NCBI RefSeq assembly: GCF_901000735.1
Contig: NC_081547.1
Span: 13,552,091 to 13,616,090, forward strand
DNA length: 64,000 nt
Reading direction: 5' to 3'
DNA from: Corylus avellana
Lineage: Eukaryota > Streptophyta > Magnoliopsida > Fagales > Betulaceae
Both the position numbers and the translations under genes were made by a program. Under the pieces are notes generated by a model, which had not been told where the DNA came from, made no database searches, and worked only from the letters and a program-made list of their open reading frames with translations. Positions 54,886 to 64,000 of this stretch are shown piece by piece (the first letter of the stretch is position 1; each line of letters begins with the position of its first letter).

Positions 54886-54956
54886 ATTGTCACAACTGAA
54901 AATTTTGGAAAACATTGTCAATTAAGTGATAGTTTGAGAGGTATGTGCACTTTACC
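54886..54956. mobile_element. TIR element, right part
   Basis: ACATTGTCAATTAAGTGATA and GTTTGAGAGGTATGTGCAC form the inverted copy of the left end at 37938-37985. It completes the element split by D2. Confidence 0.65.
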
Positions 54957-55450
54957 CTAAAAGAATAAATTGCTATCTTATAAATGCTCAAATTGAAATT
55001 GAAATTTTTACATGCTTTTTAAATTTCAAGGAATGCCCAAAAAAAAAAGAAAAAAAAGGAATATCAAACGTTAAAATAGGTGTCTACAACCAATTCCACA
55101 TGCAGCATTTCTTCTGCTTCCACATACAGCAATTCTTATTCCACATACAGATTAGTTAGAGACTAGATAAAATGCATAGAGTCCTACAGCTACTGCTCAT
55201 TGATAAATATTTTATTATTTTTCATGTTGCTATTCAATTGTTTATTATTATTATTTTTTTTTTATCTTTTTCATATATATAATAAAAAAAAATTAAAAAA
55301 AATATTTTCAAGGAAAATATTAGGTATTCACCTAGAACAGCTACACTAAGTGAACGAGAGAGAAAAATCCAACATTTCCTTACTTTGAAGGATGTAAAAA
55401 AAAAAAAAAAAAAAGAATATAGAATTTATTAGAAAGTATATATAAAAAAA
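54957..55450. other. Intergenic flank
   Basis: AT-rich sequence with two copies of a CCACATACAG motif (55120-55150) and A-runs. No gene or element is recognised. Confidence 0.5.
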
Positions 55451-55730
55451 GGGGTTAATAACTTTTTTGGTACTTGGGTTTTGAGGTTTTTTAATTGTCC
55501 CCCTTAGGTTTTAAAGCATGACTAAACTAGTACCTCAGATTTCGAATAAACCGAATAGCCACCTCCGTTAGTTTTCATCAATTCCCCACTAATGGTATTC
55601 CACATAATTGCCATGTAAGCACTGTATATTGCGACACGTGTCCACTTTTTTTTTAAAAAAAAAAACAAAAACTAAACTACACAGTAAATCCACATCGGAA
55701 TCCCATTAAATGAAAAATCACCAATTATTT
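55451..55730 (+). repeat. MULE left terminal inverted repeat
   Basis: It starts GGGGTTAATAACTTTTTTGG and ends AAAAATCACCAATTATTT. It pairs with 63103-63393 in inverse orientation. It probably contains the transposase promoter, as in other MULEs. Confidence 0.88.
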
Positions 55731-55938
55731 GACATTTTCCCCTTAGGGTTCAAACTAACCGGTTTTCCCCAAAATTTTATACAATTTCGATTTAGGGTTG
55801 TTGGATTGATTTCCATTTCAATTTCAATTTCACTTTTGATTGGAAGTAGGCTGGGTTTGGTTTTCGATTAGTCTAAGTTTGAGTTTGAGGATTATTGTGG
55901 GTGGAATGGGTCGACTTAGGGTTGTTGGATTCCCATCG

Positions 55939-56035
55939 GTAGTCTGGATTTGGCTTTCGATTGGTGGTAGTCTGGGTTTGGCTTTCGATTGGATGTAGTC
56001 TGGGTTTGGCTTTCGATTGAAGTAGTTAGGGTTTG
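55939..56035. repeat. 28-bp tandem repeat in MULE
   Basis: Units start at 55939, 55967, 55995 and 56022 with the core GTAGTCTGGGTTTGGCTTTC; the last unit is degraded. It lies between TIR and first exon. Confidence 0.8.
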
Positions 56036-56526
56036 ACTTTGAGGATTATTGTGGGTGGAGTGGTCTGGGCTATTGTTGAATCGCAACGGGCGGCCTGATT
56101 TGAGCACGTTGGCAGAGACCTTGTACGGGAGGAGTAAAATGAGACCACCTAGGAGAAATAGAGCTCGAGGTATGTACTTTTGCTTTGCCAAACAAAATTC
56201 CCGACCAGTGGGACGTTTTTTTAATAGTATTTAGCATATGCAATTGAGAGGTTGCATTCACTTTTATGGTTGAATTTTTTTTAGTTGTCTCTTAGTGTAG
56301 TACTTTTTGTCTGTTCCGAAGCCCAGTATAAAGTTCACCTTTTTTTACATCGAAAACTGGTTCTTGTGTTGTGTTGTGCTGGTTGTCAATGAAATATTGT
56401 TCGAGTTTGTCTGCTTTTGAAGACTTCTTTATTGTTGTGGGGTTGTATAGTGGGTGGCTAATGTTTGAGTTTGTCTACTTTCGAAGACTTTTTTTTATCG
56501 TTGTGGGGTTGTTTGGTGGGTGGGGA

Positions 56527-57776
56527 CAGGGGCATATCTAGGGGGGTAAAGAGGGGGCATATGCCCCCTCTCGACCCCTAAAAATTCTCCTTACCTCTTG
56601 GTAAAAATTTTTCTTATGCCCCTCAGCCGTGTTAATGCCCCCTTTTAGCCATAAGTATGCCCCTTCGGCCATAATTATGCCCCAGTTATCAGGGGCAAAC
56701 GATTGATGTAGTGTTTCTGCTACAGTTTTCAATTACATGATGTTTTAGGTTTAGGTTAGAATGTTAGATGAAATGAGGAAGAAGATGATGGCAAATTGAC
56801 AATCATGCCCTTTAATTAAACACATCGTTTAAATAAGTGACCTTTGGACTGTTTCTAGGCCAATTGACAATCATGTCCTTGCTATTTGGACTCTTTGTGA
56901 ACCAGAACAAAATTTTAGCTTCTTTCTTTTTAACACTAAAGTGGGCATTGGAAAGAAGAAAAAAAAAACATCAATGGGCCAGTGGATTTGGTTGAGAGTC
57001 TTGAGACACCAAACTCTAAAGACTATAAAAATCCAAGCCACTACATACTTCAAACATCACAACACAACATGATTAAAAACAACAGCCTTTTCTCCAAATA
57101 AATAAATAAAGCAAACAAACAAACAAAAACCAAAACTCACACTTAAAAAAAAAAAAAAAAAAAAAAGCCTAAAGTTTAGTAAATATGTAATCTAATTTTT
57201 AGATTTAGATTTAAACTGTTCTTTTCAATTGATTGTTTTAATTTTTATATTGCTATTAATTCAGTTTATTCTTGATAATAACTTCAACAAAAAAATTGAG
57301 GGATGTAATCATGTAAATATGTAATCAAATTTTTAGATTGAGATTTAAATTATTCTTTTCAATTGATTGTTTTAATTTTTATATTGCCATTAATTCAGCT
57401 TATTCTTGATAATTTTTTTTTTTATATTTAATTATTTATGAATTTATATAGTTTTTGTTTTATATTTTAATTGTATAAATATGTAATTGTAGTTCTCTGA
57501 GATTATAGATAAAAACAATGATTCTATCGAGCTCCAATCAAATTCTAAACGACCTCGTTTTGAAGTAGATTTAACAAATTTGCTTGAAAATCTTGTTTAA
57601 GAAAAAAAAAAGTACGATTATAATCCTAGTGATAGAGACCAAATCCGAAGAGTATATCTAGAAATAAGAGCTTGTCATTTTTTATATTTAATTATTATTT
57701 TTAATATTTTAATTAATTTTATTTTTTTATTCATAAAAAAATGCCTCCATGAGTGAAAATCATGGATCCGCCACTG
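56527..57776 (+). mobile_element. hAT relic in the MULE first intron, 8-bp TSD
   Basis: It starts CAGGGGCATATCTAGG and ends CATGGATCCGCCACTG (inverse CAGTGGCGGATCC, a classic hAT terminus). The perfect 8-bp duplication GGTGGGGA lies at 56519-56526 and 57777-57784. Within it, 57523-57680 encodes SNSKRPRFEVDLTNLLENLV, a stop, then YNPSDRDQIRRVYLEIRACH, resembling the N-terminal part of TTF-type zinc-finger hAT transposases. The rest of the transposase is absent. 57178-57410 is a tandem duplication (about 134-bp period). Confidence 0.9.
57178..57410. repeat. 134-bp tandem duplication inside the hAT relic
   Basis: GTAAATATGTAATCTAATTT at 57179 and GTAAATATGTAATCAAATTT at 57313 start two similar copies, each containing TCTTTTCAATTGATTGTTTT and TTTATATTG. 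Confidence 0.8.
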
Positions 57777-58605
57777 GGTGGGGACCAATGTGCATGATAG
57801 ATGGAGTTGGTACGTAGGTATGTAAGTGTCTCACATGGCCATTATTTTGTTCATGCAGGATCACCACTGACAAGATCCATTGATCTCGTTATTTACCATC
57901 ATGGATCATTTAGTAGACCACGTATGGAGTATGTAGGGGGGGAATTGATGACTTTTCCTGACTTAGATATTTTCTATGTTATGCTACTCAGACATTACAA
58001 TCCTACCTTGGTTATTAGTATGGAAGGGTGCCTTCTCTCTATTACAAGGTTGATGATAATGATGAATTTTGTGGACTTACGAGGAGAAATCATGTCAAAT
58101 AGATGTTTAGGGTGGTTGAATGCGAGTTCAAAAACTTTCATGTGTTTGTAGATCATGGAGATGTAGAAGTTGGTGAAAGCGAAGGAGATGTAGGGTTGAA
58201 GGATGTAGTTTTTGTAGTTGAAGAAAAAAAAATGGAGTGGTAGAAGATGATGGAGTTATAGATAGTGAACAAAGTCTGGCCATTGTTGAAGTTGTAGACT
58301 ATAAAAATGATGGAGTTGGAGAAGTTGATAAAAAAACTGATGGAGTTGTAGAAGAAGGTGTAGTTCGACCTAATGAACATAGTTGGGCTATTATTGAAGT
58401 TCTAGCTGGTTGTAGGATTAGTGAGAAAGATGAGGGATATGGAAACGGATTTGTGAATTATGAGGATACTTATGAGTATGAAGAGGTGCTTATGAACGAG
58501 GTCAAAAAGGAGAAGGTTGATCAAACTGTGAAGCAGATAAGAAAACAAAAGAAGCAGCAAAAGAAGATTGAGCAAACTGCCATGGATAAGAAAAAGGAGA
58601 AGATG

Positions 58606-58695
58606 TAGTCCACGGCTAGGCAGTCCACAGCTATGCAGTCCACAGCCAGGCAGTCCAAAACAAGGCAATCCAAAACCAGGCAATCCAAATCTAAG
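58606..58695 (+). repeat. 15-bp tandem repeat coding (STARQ)n in the MULE transposase
   Basis: Six units of CAGTCCACAGCCAGG-like sequence with a 15-base period give in-frame Ser-Thr-Ala-Arg-Gln or Ser-Lys-Thr-Arg-Gln. Stops flank it. The minus-strand Leu/Gly/Pro frame over it is a shadow. Confidence 0.8.
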
Positions 58696-60960
58696 TAGCC
58701 TCCAAGTCATGGAGATGAGAAGATGAACATGATGACGTAGAAATTCAACCTCTTCCATTAGTTGATTTTGAAGATACTGATGGAAATGAGGACATTTATG
58801 TCAGAAAAAATGAAGAAATTCTACGGGTGGTTAGGAAGGCTGCATCAAAGTGGTTCCAGCAATGGGGTGTATCATCGTCAGCTTTTAAGGAGGTTAACAC
58901 TGGAAATGGTAAATTCAAACAACTGAATGAAGAGGGTGTTGAAAGTCTTGAACTATGCAGTTTAGAAAGTGAAGATGAGGGTGATGAAGGTACAACCAAA
59001 AGAAAAAGAAAAAGAATGAAGTATTCGGAATGGCGTGGGTTGAAGAACCTCAAAGAGAAGGTAGAAATATATGTGGGACAGTTATTTGCAAACCCATCGG
59101 AGTTTAAAGAGGTATTACAGCTGTATGCAGTACATAATTCATTCAATTACACATACGTGCATAACGAGAAAAATGGCGTTTCAACCCATTATAAGAAAAA
59201 TTGTGGATGGAGAGTATATGCGTCATGGAAGAATAACACCAAATACTTCCAAATAAAGACATTATTTGATGTTCATAACTGTGGAAGTCATTATTACAAC
59301 AAACAAGCTTCAATCAAGTGGGCAGCACACCGATACATTAATAGCTTTAGGGATCAAGCTAATCGGAAGGCAAGTGATTTGAAAGAGGCGATTCGAAGGG
59401 ATTACAATGTGGAGATGACTTTGCTTGCTTTCTACCGTGCCAAAAGAATGGCATTGAAGTTGTTAATCGGGTCGGATGATGAGCAGTACAAACTTACAAG
59501 AGCGTATTGTAGTGCAATACGTAAGTAGAATCCCGGTAGCTCAGCTTATATACAAAGAGATGGTGTATTCTTCCAAAGGATATATGTTTCCATAGCTGCT
59601 TGTAAGCGGGGTTTCTTAGCTGGATGTAGGCCGATGATATGTGTGAACGCATGCTTTATGAAAGGTCAGCATAGTGGCCAGCTACATGCTGCCATTGCAC
59701 GGGATGGGAATTATGACATCTTCCCAATTTCATATGCTCTATGCGAGACTGAAAGTAGAGCCATATGGACATGGTTTTTTAACACTTTGTTGGAGGATAT
59801 TGAGAATCCAAGGGAGCACACATGATCATTTATATCTGACAGACAAAAGGTAATAACCTGACATCCTAATTGAATGAATATTATTAATTTGTGAGAACAT
59901 TAATATTTAACATGTGTTAATTAAATTGTGATCTTCTTACACAGGGACTGATGGAAGCATAGAGTATTTGATGCCTGATGTGGAGCACAAGTTATGTGTT
60001 AGACATTTGCATGTGAACTTCAAGAACAAGGGTTACAAAGGCAAGGAATACAAGGATGCATTGTAGGGTGCAGCTCGAGCATCAAATGCAAATCAATTCA
60101 AGTACAACATGTCTGTGATAAAAGGAATGGATATTGCAGCCCATGATTATATTGTGAAGGTGAACCCAAAGATGTGGTTAAGGCATGCTTTCAGAGAGTA
60201 CAGCTACAGTGACATACTTCTGAATAATACAGTTGAGACTTTCAATTCATGGGTACTTGAAGCTAGAGATCAATCCATTCTTACTGGCATGGAGATGATA
60301 AGGCGGCAATTGATGAACCAGATTAGCCAAAAAAGAAATGGAGCGGCAACGTCAACCAATACTATTTGCCCTAAGATTGTGAAGAAGTTAGACAGGAACA
60401 AGTCAGAGGCTATGAATTACATCTCCCACTAGAGTAATGACTTGACATTTGAGGTTGACCACAGTCATGATGCTAGGAGGCTTGTCAATCTGAATTTAGG
60501 AACATGTGGATATGGCAGGTGGCAGTTGAATGGGATTCCATGCCCTCATGCTTGCTATGCAATATATGCAAATAGGGAAAGTCCAGAGAAGTGTGTAAGT
60601 AAGTGGTACTCAAAGGATACATATAAGAAGCCATACGCATTTAGCGTTGGGCTAATGCCTGGCCCTAAAGATTGGGCTATTCCCAGTGATGAGGAACCCA
60701 CACTACCACCATTACCCAAAAAACAATGAGGTAGGCCGAAGAAGGTGAGAATAAGAGGAGCTGATGAAAACGAGCCTAATGAAAGTGTTAAGGTTAGTTA
60801 AAAGAGGTATGATGTACGGTGTGGAAACTACAATCAGCTGGGCCACAATGCTAGGAGTTGCACCCAACCACAGAATCCATAGGAAGATATGGCCAAAGAA
60901 GGCTAAGAAGACAAAGCCGAACACCGACACTGAGGTGAGTTTGTACATAATATTCTACGG

Positions 60961-61996
60961 TAGTTTGACATTTGACATTTTAAATATTTTTGAATTAAAT
61001 TAAAGTTTTTTTTATTATATGGTGTGACAATGAGGTACCTCACAGACAACTCATGCAACAAACATACCCCAACAAGCTGCCACCCCGAGTGGACAAAGTA
61101 GGAGTCCCATCAAGATTGAAGGTAGAAAGTCAGCAAGGCTACAATCAATGTGAGTTCCTGAATTTCGTTTGTTGTGTAGTAGATTGGACTGCCATATAAG
61201 GATAAATTGTGTGCATGGTACTAATTGTATTGCCTATGTTGATGCAGGTTAGGCCATCACAGCTAGTGGGGCAACACTAACCTCATCCACTACCAACACA
61301 ATTTAGGCCAACACAATAGGGATTTTTGTGAATACAAAAATTGTGTAATTTTTTGTGATCTTCTTATGTGATGTCCAACATTAACAAAACTTACTTGTTA
61401 TGTGATCTTTTTATGTGATGTCCAACATGAGAGTACAAATATGCCCCTTATGGTTTTTTTGACAATGTGGGTTAATGGACATTTATGCCATATTTGTTTT
61501 GTTTGAATTTATGGCATAGTTGTTTGTTTGATGTTGGGATGTAGATATGGTCCAGATTGTGAACGTACTTGTTTATTTTTGAATGTACATGATATGGTCC
61601 ATCTTGTCGAAATGCAGTAATACAAGTACTTCTCTAGTTGGAATTTATGCCCATTCTTTCAAGTTTTCAATTAGGTCTTGTTGGATGATAAAGATGCATC
61701 AAATGTGTTATTAGGTCTTGTTGGAAGATAAAGATGCATCAAAGATGCATAAAGTTTTCAATTCTTTCAAGTTTGCAATTAGGTTTCAAACCAGAAACAT
61801 TTACAAATAACTCAAACACAAGACACTTTTTCAAACAAAAAACAAAAAATAAACAACTAACAAGCAATGCTTTTTTAATTTTTTAAAGCATTAATGCCAA
61901 TCCACTAACATAAATACAACATTACCAAAAAAAAAAACACATTACAAAATACAATATTAATCCACTTACATAAATACAACATTATAAAATACTCAT
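60961..61996. other. MULE region between the convergent genes
   Basis: 61040-61310 probably holds the last transposase exons (splice-like ATG|TGAGTT near 61149 and GATGCAG|GTTAGG near 61247). Beyond that it is AT-rich and non-coding, with a 40-bp tandem repeat (61671-61745, TTAGGTCTTGTTGGATGATA) and a repeated GTGATCTTYTTATGTGATG (61359, 61402). No other gene is seen. Confidence 0.5.
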
Positions 61997-62639
61997 TTAC
62001 TTGATTATTGCAATAATGTCAATCAACACAATTATCAGCCATGACAACAATAAACCAAACATGAAAAATTTTTCTCTTGCCCTATACATATCCTTCTCAT
62101 TTTCTATGTAGGCAAGTATTTCCAATTGTTTATCATCATCCTTCTCTAGCTGATTTACCCTTGCAATGTAACCCTCACGTTCAGTCTGAAGGTCATCACG
62201 TTCACTCCCAAGGTCTTTCACCATTGCCAAAAGATGAACATTTTCATTCTCCAGCTCTTTAATCTTAACCAACAACGCATGAATAACTTTCATACCCCTT
62301 TCACAAATTAGTTTGTCCATCAATTTGAAAAATCGGCATGCTACTTTTCTCTACATATTTTATATAAAATATCAATCAAACCAATACACACACCTTCTAC
62401 ATGGTCATTAACACTTCAATTTTGAAAAACATCATGTGTGTTGATGTAAAACAGGTATAGATTTGTGGTGCAATGAAACTACTCACGCTAGAATCATAGT
62501 TAGCACAGCCCCAAAATCTGCTTCCAAGGTTTTCTGGAGTCCAGGATGTCTTTAAAGGTGCAGGTAACGAGCAATAACAAACCAAGCACATCTGAGTACA
62601 GTCCACCGAAGTACACCTAGATCCAGATGATAACTTCAT
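61997..62639 (-). CDS. GRF zinc-finger, coiled-coil, membrane-anchored protein of the MULE
   Basis: Two exons: 62639-62487 (51 codons from ATG) and 62350-61997, with a 136-bp intron (donor GTGAGT, acceptor ATATGTAG). Splicing keeps phase and gives about 168 residues. The join completes a GRF-type zinc finger: CYCSLPAPLKTSWTPENLGS (residues about 21-40), RFWGCANYD, and, after the junction, ACRFF with the fourth Cys. A heptad-rich coiled coil follows (LLVKIKELENENVHLLAMVK, GSERDDLQTEREGYIARVNQ). Near the C-terminus a hydrophobic segment (FMFGLLLSWLIIVLIDIIAI) is a likely membrane anchor. It resembles plant At4g04775-like GRF proteins. It lies convergent to the transposase, with its 5' end facing the right TIR. 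No stop or frameshift is seen, unlike the transposase. Its function is unknown. Confidence 0.75.
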
Positions 62640-63102
62640 ATGCTGCTCCTAATGAAAATAGCGTGAACCCTAGCTTAATTTGGGTATTGTAATCACCAAA
62701 AAAACCAAAGGTGGAATTTGGCTTAAGTTTGAGTACATACCTTATCCAAGCCGAGAGAAGGTTCTTTTCCATTGAGTGCCTGTTCTCGACCTGATGATAT
62801 TTTCTTCTCTGCGCCTTCCAATGCGAGTTCTCACTATCAACGGAGATCCCTTACGCGTGCAACACGAGCGTCTGCGTCTGCTAACCAAATTGAAGCTCGA
62901 TTTGGGGACAAACGTTTTAAGCTCGATTTAACTGGGTGTGTAGCTGTGGGTTGACGAAGAAGAAGGAAAGGATCGGAAGGAAACCTAGCTCGACATTCCC
63001 GTACCTACCTACATGTGAGTCTGATTGTAGCTCGTGGTCTAGGGTTCATGTGATTTAGAAGCAAATGAAGAGGGAAGCTTCGGGTTGAAGAGAAAGGAGA
63101 TG
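62640..63102 (-). promoter_or_regulatory. Upstream region of the MULE GRF gene
   Basis: On the minus strand a likely leader intron runs from donor GTATGTACTC (near 62741) to acceptor TTTTCATTAG just before the start codon. An upstream ATG at about 62772 (MEKNLLSAW) would hit a stop after splicing and is out of frame with the GRF protein, so it would be a short upstream frame. The remaining sequence to the TIR has no recognised promoter box. Confidence 0.4.
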
Positions 63103-63393
63103 AAATAATTGGTGATTTTTTCGTTTAATGGGATTCCGACGTGGATTTACCGTGTAGCTTAGTTTTAGTTTTTTTTTAAAAAAAAAGAAATAAAAATAAA
63201 AGTAGACGTGTCGCTATATAAAGTGCTTACGTGGCGATGACGTAGACTACTGTTAGTGGGGAATTGATGGAAACTAACGGAGGTGGCGATTTGGTTTATT
63301 CGAAAATCTGAGATATTAGTTTAGTTATGTTTTAAAATCTAGGGAGAAAATTAAAAAACCTAAAAGCCTAAATACTAAAAAAGTTACTAATCC
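63103..63393 (-). repeat. MULE right terminal inverted repeat
   Basis: This is the inverse of 55451-55730: starting from 63393 on the minus strand, GGATTAGTAACTTTTTTAGT, through CGCCACCTCCGTTAGTTTCC, to AATCACCAATTATTT. Confidence 0.88.
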
Positions 63394-63650
63394 TAAAAAA
63401 AAAATCACCAGCTAAAATAGATATTTATATTTTACATTGCTAAAATAGAAAACAGATGTAATCAGAAACTTGTATGTAATCAAGGAGAAGGCTCATTCCA
63501 AAGAGAAATTCCTACATAGAAGAGAAACAAAAATTTTCCTTTCACTTTACCCCTGCAAATCCAAGTATTCAATACGAGTCCAAACAAACCCAGGAAGATA
63601 TTCAGGAAAAAAAAAAAACACACAAAAGCTGAGGAACAAAAAAGATTCAT
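63394..63650. other. Spacer between MULE and host gene
   Basis: 257 bases, A-rich. It is presumably the 3' UTR and downstream region of the host gene on the minus strand. No further feature is seen. Confidence 0.5.
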
Positions 63651-64000
63651 TCAAGGAGAAGACTTAGTAGCACTCCTAACAGAATTCCAAATCTGACCAA
63701 GAGCCCCAAGAACATGAGGCATGACACTCCCAATTCCTTTCAAGGCGACACCAGAAGCAACCCCAATGGCAAAAGTCTCTCCATACCCAGGCTTGGAATC
63801 CACTTTCATGTCAAGAATTGCGAGCCTGCTGTTGGTGGCATCGATCTTTCTCGAGGTCTCAGCCATGAACTTGTCTTTTCTGCCTCTCCCGGAGGAAATG
63901 ACCCTGAAGAGGGCGTTCTGGAGGTCTTCTATGACCTTTATGGAGGCTTCATTGGAGTCGAGCCCTTGGGATTCATAGTGGGATACCAGCTCTCCTGCGG
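63651..64000 (-). CDS. C-terminal part of an unrecognised host gene
   Basis: The minus strand is open from the window edge to TGA 63651-63653, about 115 codons: ELVSHYESQGLDSNEASIKV, EDLQNALFRVISSGRGRKDK, AETSRKIDATNSRLAILDMK, then a hydrophobic Gly/Ala-rich stretch, ETFAIGVASGVALKGIGSVM, and WNSVRSATKSSP at the end. The beginning lies outside the window. Codon use and the uninterrupted frame fit a real host gene. The first part looks helical and possibly coiled; the hydrophobic stretch could be a membrane-associated or amphipathic segment. I do not recognise the family. The internal Met at 63866 is not necessarily a start, since the frame continues upstream. Confidence 0.6.
   Translation of the reverse strand, partial: AGELVSHYESQGLDSNEASIKVIEDLQNALFRVISSGRGRKDKFMAETSRKIDATNSRLAILDMKVDSKPGYGETFAIGVASGVALKGIGSVMPHVLGALGQIWNSVRSATKSSP

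Larger units (their letters stand above)
56139..60960 (+). pseudogene. MuDR-type MULE transposase, disrupted
   Basis: Exon 1 (56139-56169, MRPPRRNRAR, donor GTATGT) joins in frame to 57859 (acceptor TTCATGCAG), giving LTRSIDLVIYHHGSFSRPRM and YVGGELMTFPD, the PB1-like N-terminal domain of plant MULE transposases. A frame change near 58040 and several stops follow. A DNA-binding region starts at 58827 (FANPSEFKEVLQLYAVHNSF, KNCGWRVYASW). The DDE core at 59634 has NACFMKGQHSGQL (first Asp is Asn), FISDRQKGL (second Asp kept) and NNTVETFNSWVLEAR (Glu kept). Disablers: TAG 59526, TGA 59823, a lost base near 59958, TAG near 60064, TAG 60430. A SWIM-type finger follows at 60502-60570 (CGYGRWQLNGIPCPHACYAI), and then a knuckle CGNYNQLGHNARSC with one Cys replaced by Tyr. 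A GT-AG intron spans 59850-59944. The full protein would cut and move the element; this one cannot. Confidence 0.85.
55451..63393 (+). mobile_element. MULE: Mutator-like element with long TIRs and two convergent genes
   Basis: Terminal inverted repeats of about 280-290 bp lie at 55451-55730 and 63103-63393. Matching stretches include GCCACCTCCGTTAGTTT, ATCAATTCCCCACTAA, TAAGCACT.TATAT.GCGACACGT and GGAATCCCATTAAA. The flanks (TATAAAAAAA left, TAAAAAAAA right) are A-rich, so a 9-bp duplication of about TAAAAAAAA is plausible but not exact. The interior carries a broken MuDR-type transposase on the plus strand and an open GRF zinc-finger gene on the minus strand, the 5' end of each facing its nearer TIR. 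Confidence 0.88.

Noticed and set aside
58402..58758. Minus-strand Leu/Gly/Pro-rich frame
   Set aside because: It is the antisense of the 15-bp repeat in the MULE transposase.

Overview
The window is a repeat-dominated stretch of a plant nuclear genome, very probably a eudicot. It has LTR retrotransposons nested several layers deep, a Mutator-like DNA transposon (MULE), a hAT relic, AT-rich intergenic DNA, plant-style GT-AG introns, and only one piece of an ordinary host gene, at the right edge. I cannot name the species. Four runs of exactly 100 N (2252-2351, 12937-13036, 23656-23755, 48736-48835) are conventional scaffold gaps.

Layout. 1-4544: the 5' part of a minus-strand Athila-like Ty3/gypsy element (A); the body of a tRNA-Asp is fused to its primer-binding site. 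4545-4834: a gypsy-type LTR fragment. 4835-12847: a decayed Ty1/copia element (copia-1) interrupted by two solo LTRs with clean 5-bp target duplications. 13037-22225: a TIR element holding a gypsy element (D1). D1's 5' LTR is split by a complete coding-less element (C1), and its RT/RNase H boundary is split by a minus-strand element of the same LTR family (E1). 23756-54956 repeats this arrangement as a second unit (copia-2, TIR element, D2, C2, E2) with its own later insertions: a nearly intact 10.6-kb Athila-like element (H, 26050-36618, TSD ATTGT), a gag-only element (F) and a solo LTR (G). Because the nested insertions sit at identical positions in both units, the units are copies of one older locus: either a tandem segmental duplication or two haplotypes placed in series during assembly.

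54957-55450 is AT-rich flank. 55451-63393 is a MULE with terminal inverted repeats of about 280-290 bp. Its transposase gene (+) is broken by several stops and frameshifts. A hAT relic with an 8-bp TSD lies in its first intron. At the opposite end a convergent two-exon gene (-) is open throughout and encodes a GRF-type zinc finger, a coiled coil and a C-terminal membrane segment. This two-gene convergent plan resembles maize MuDR, but the second product is of a different kind. 63651-64000 is the last coding part of a host gene that I do not recognise.

How the parts relate. H carries a complete set of gag, protease, RT, RNase H and integrase domains, though with four in-frame stops. C and E carry no usable pol but share H's tRNA-Asp primer site, polypurine tract and a conserved 3' untranslated block, so they look like non-autonomous partners of an H-like element. 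D uses an initiator-tRNA-Met primer site and belongs to another gypsy lineage. No gene except the GRF gene and the edge host gene looks capable of giving a normal protein.
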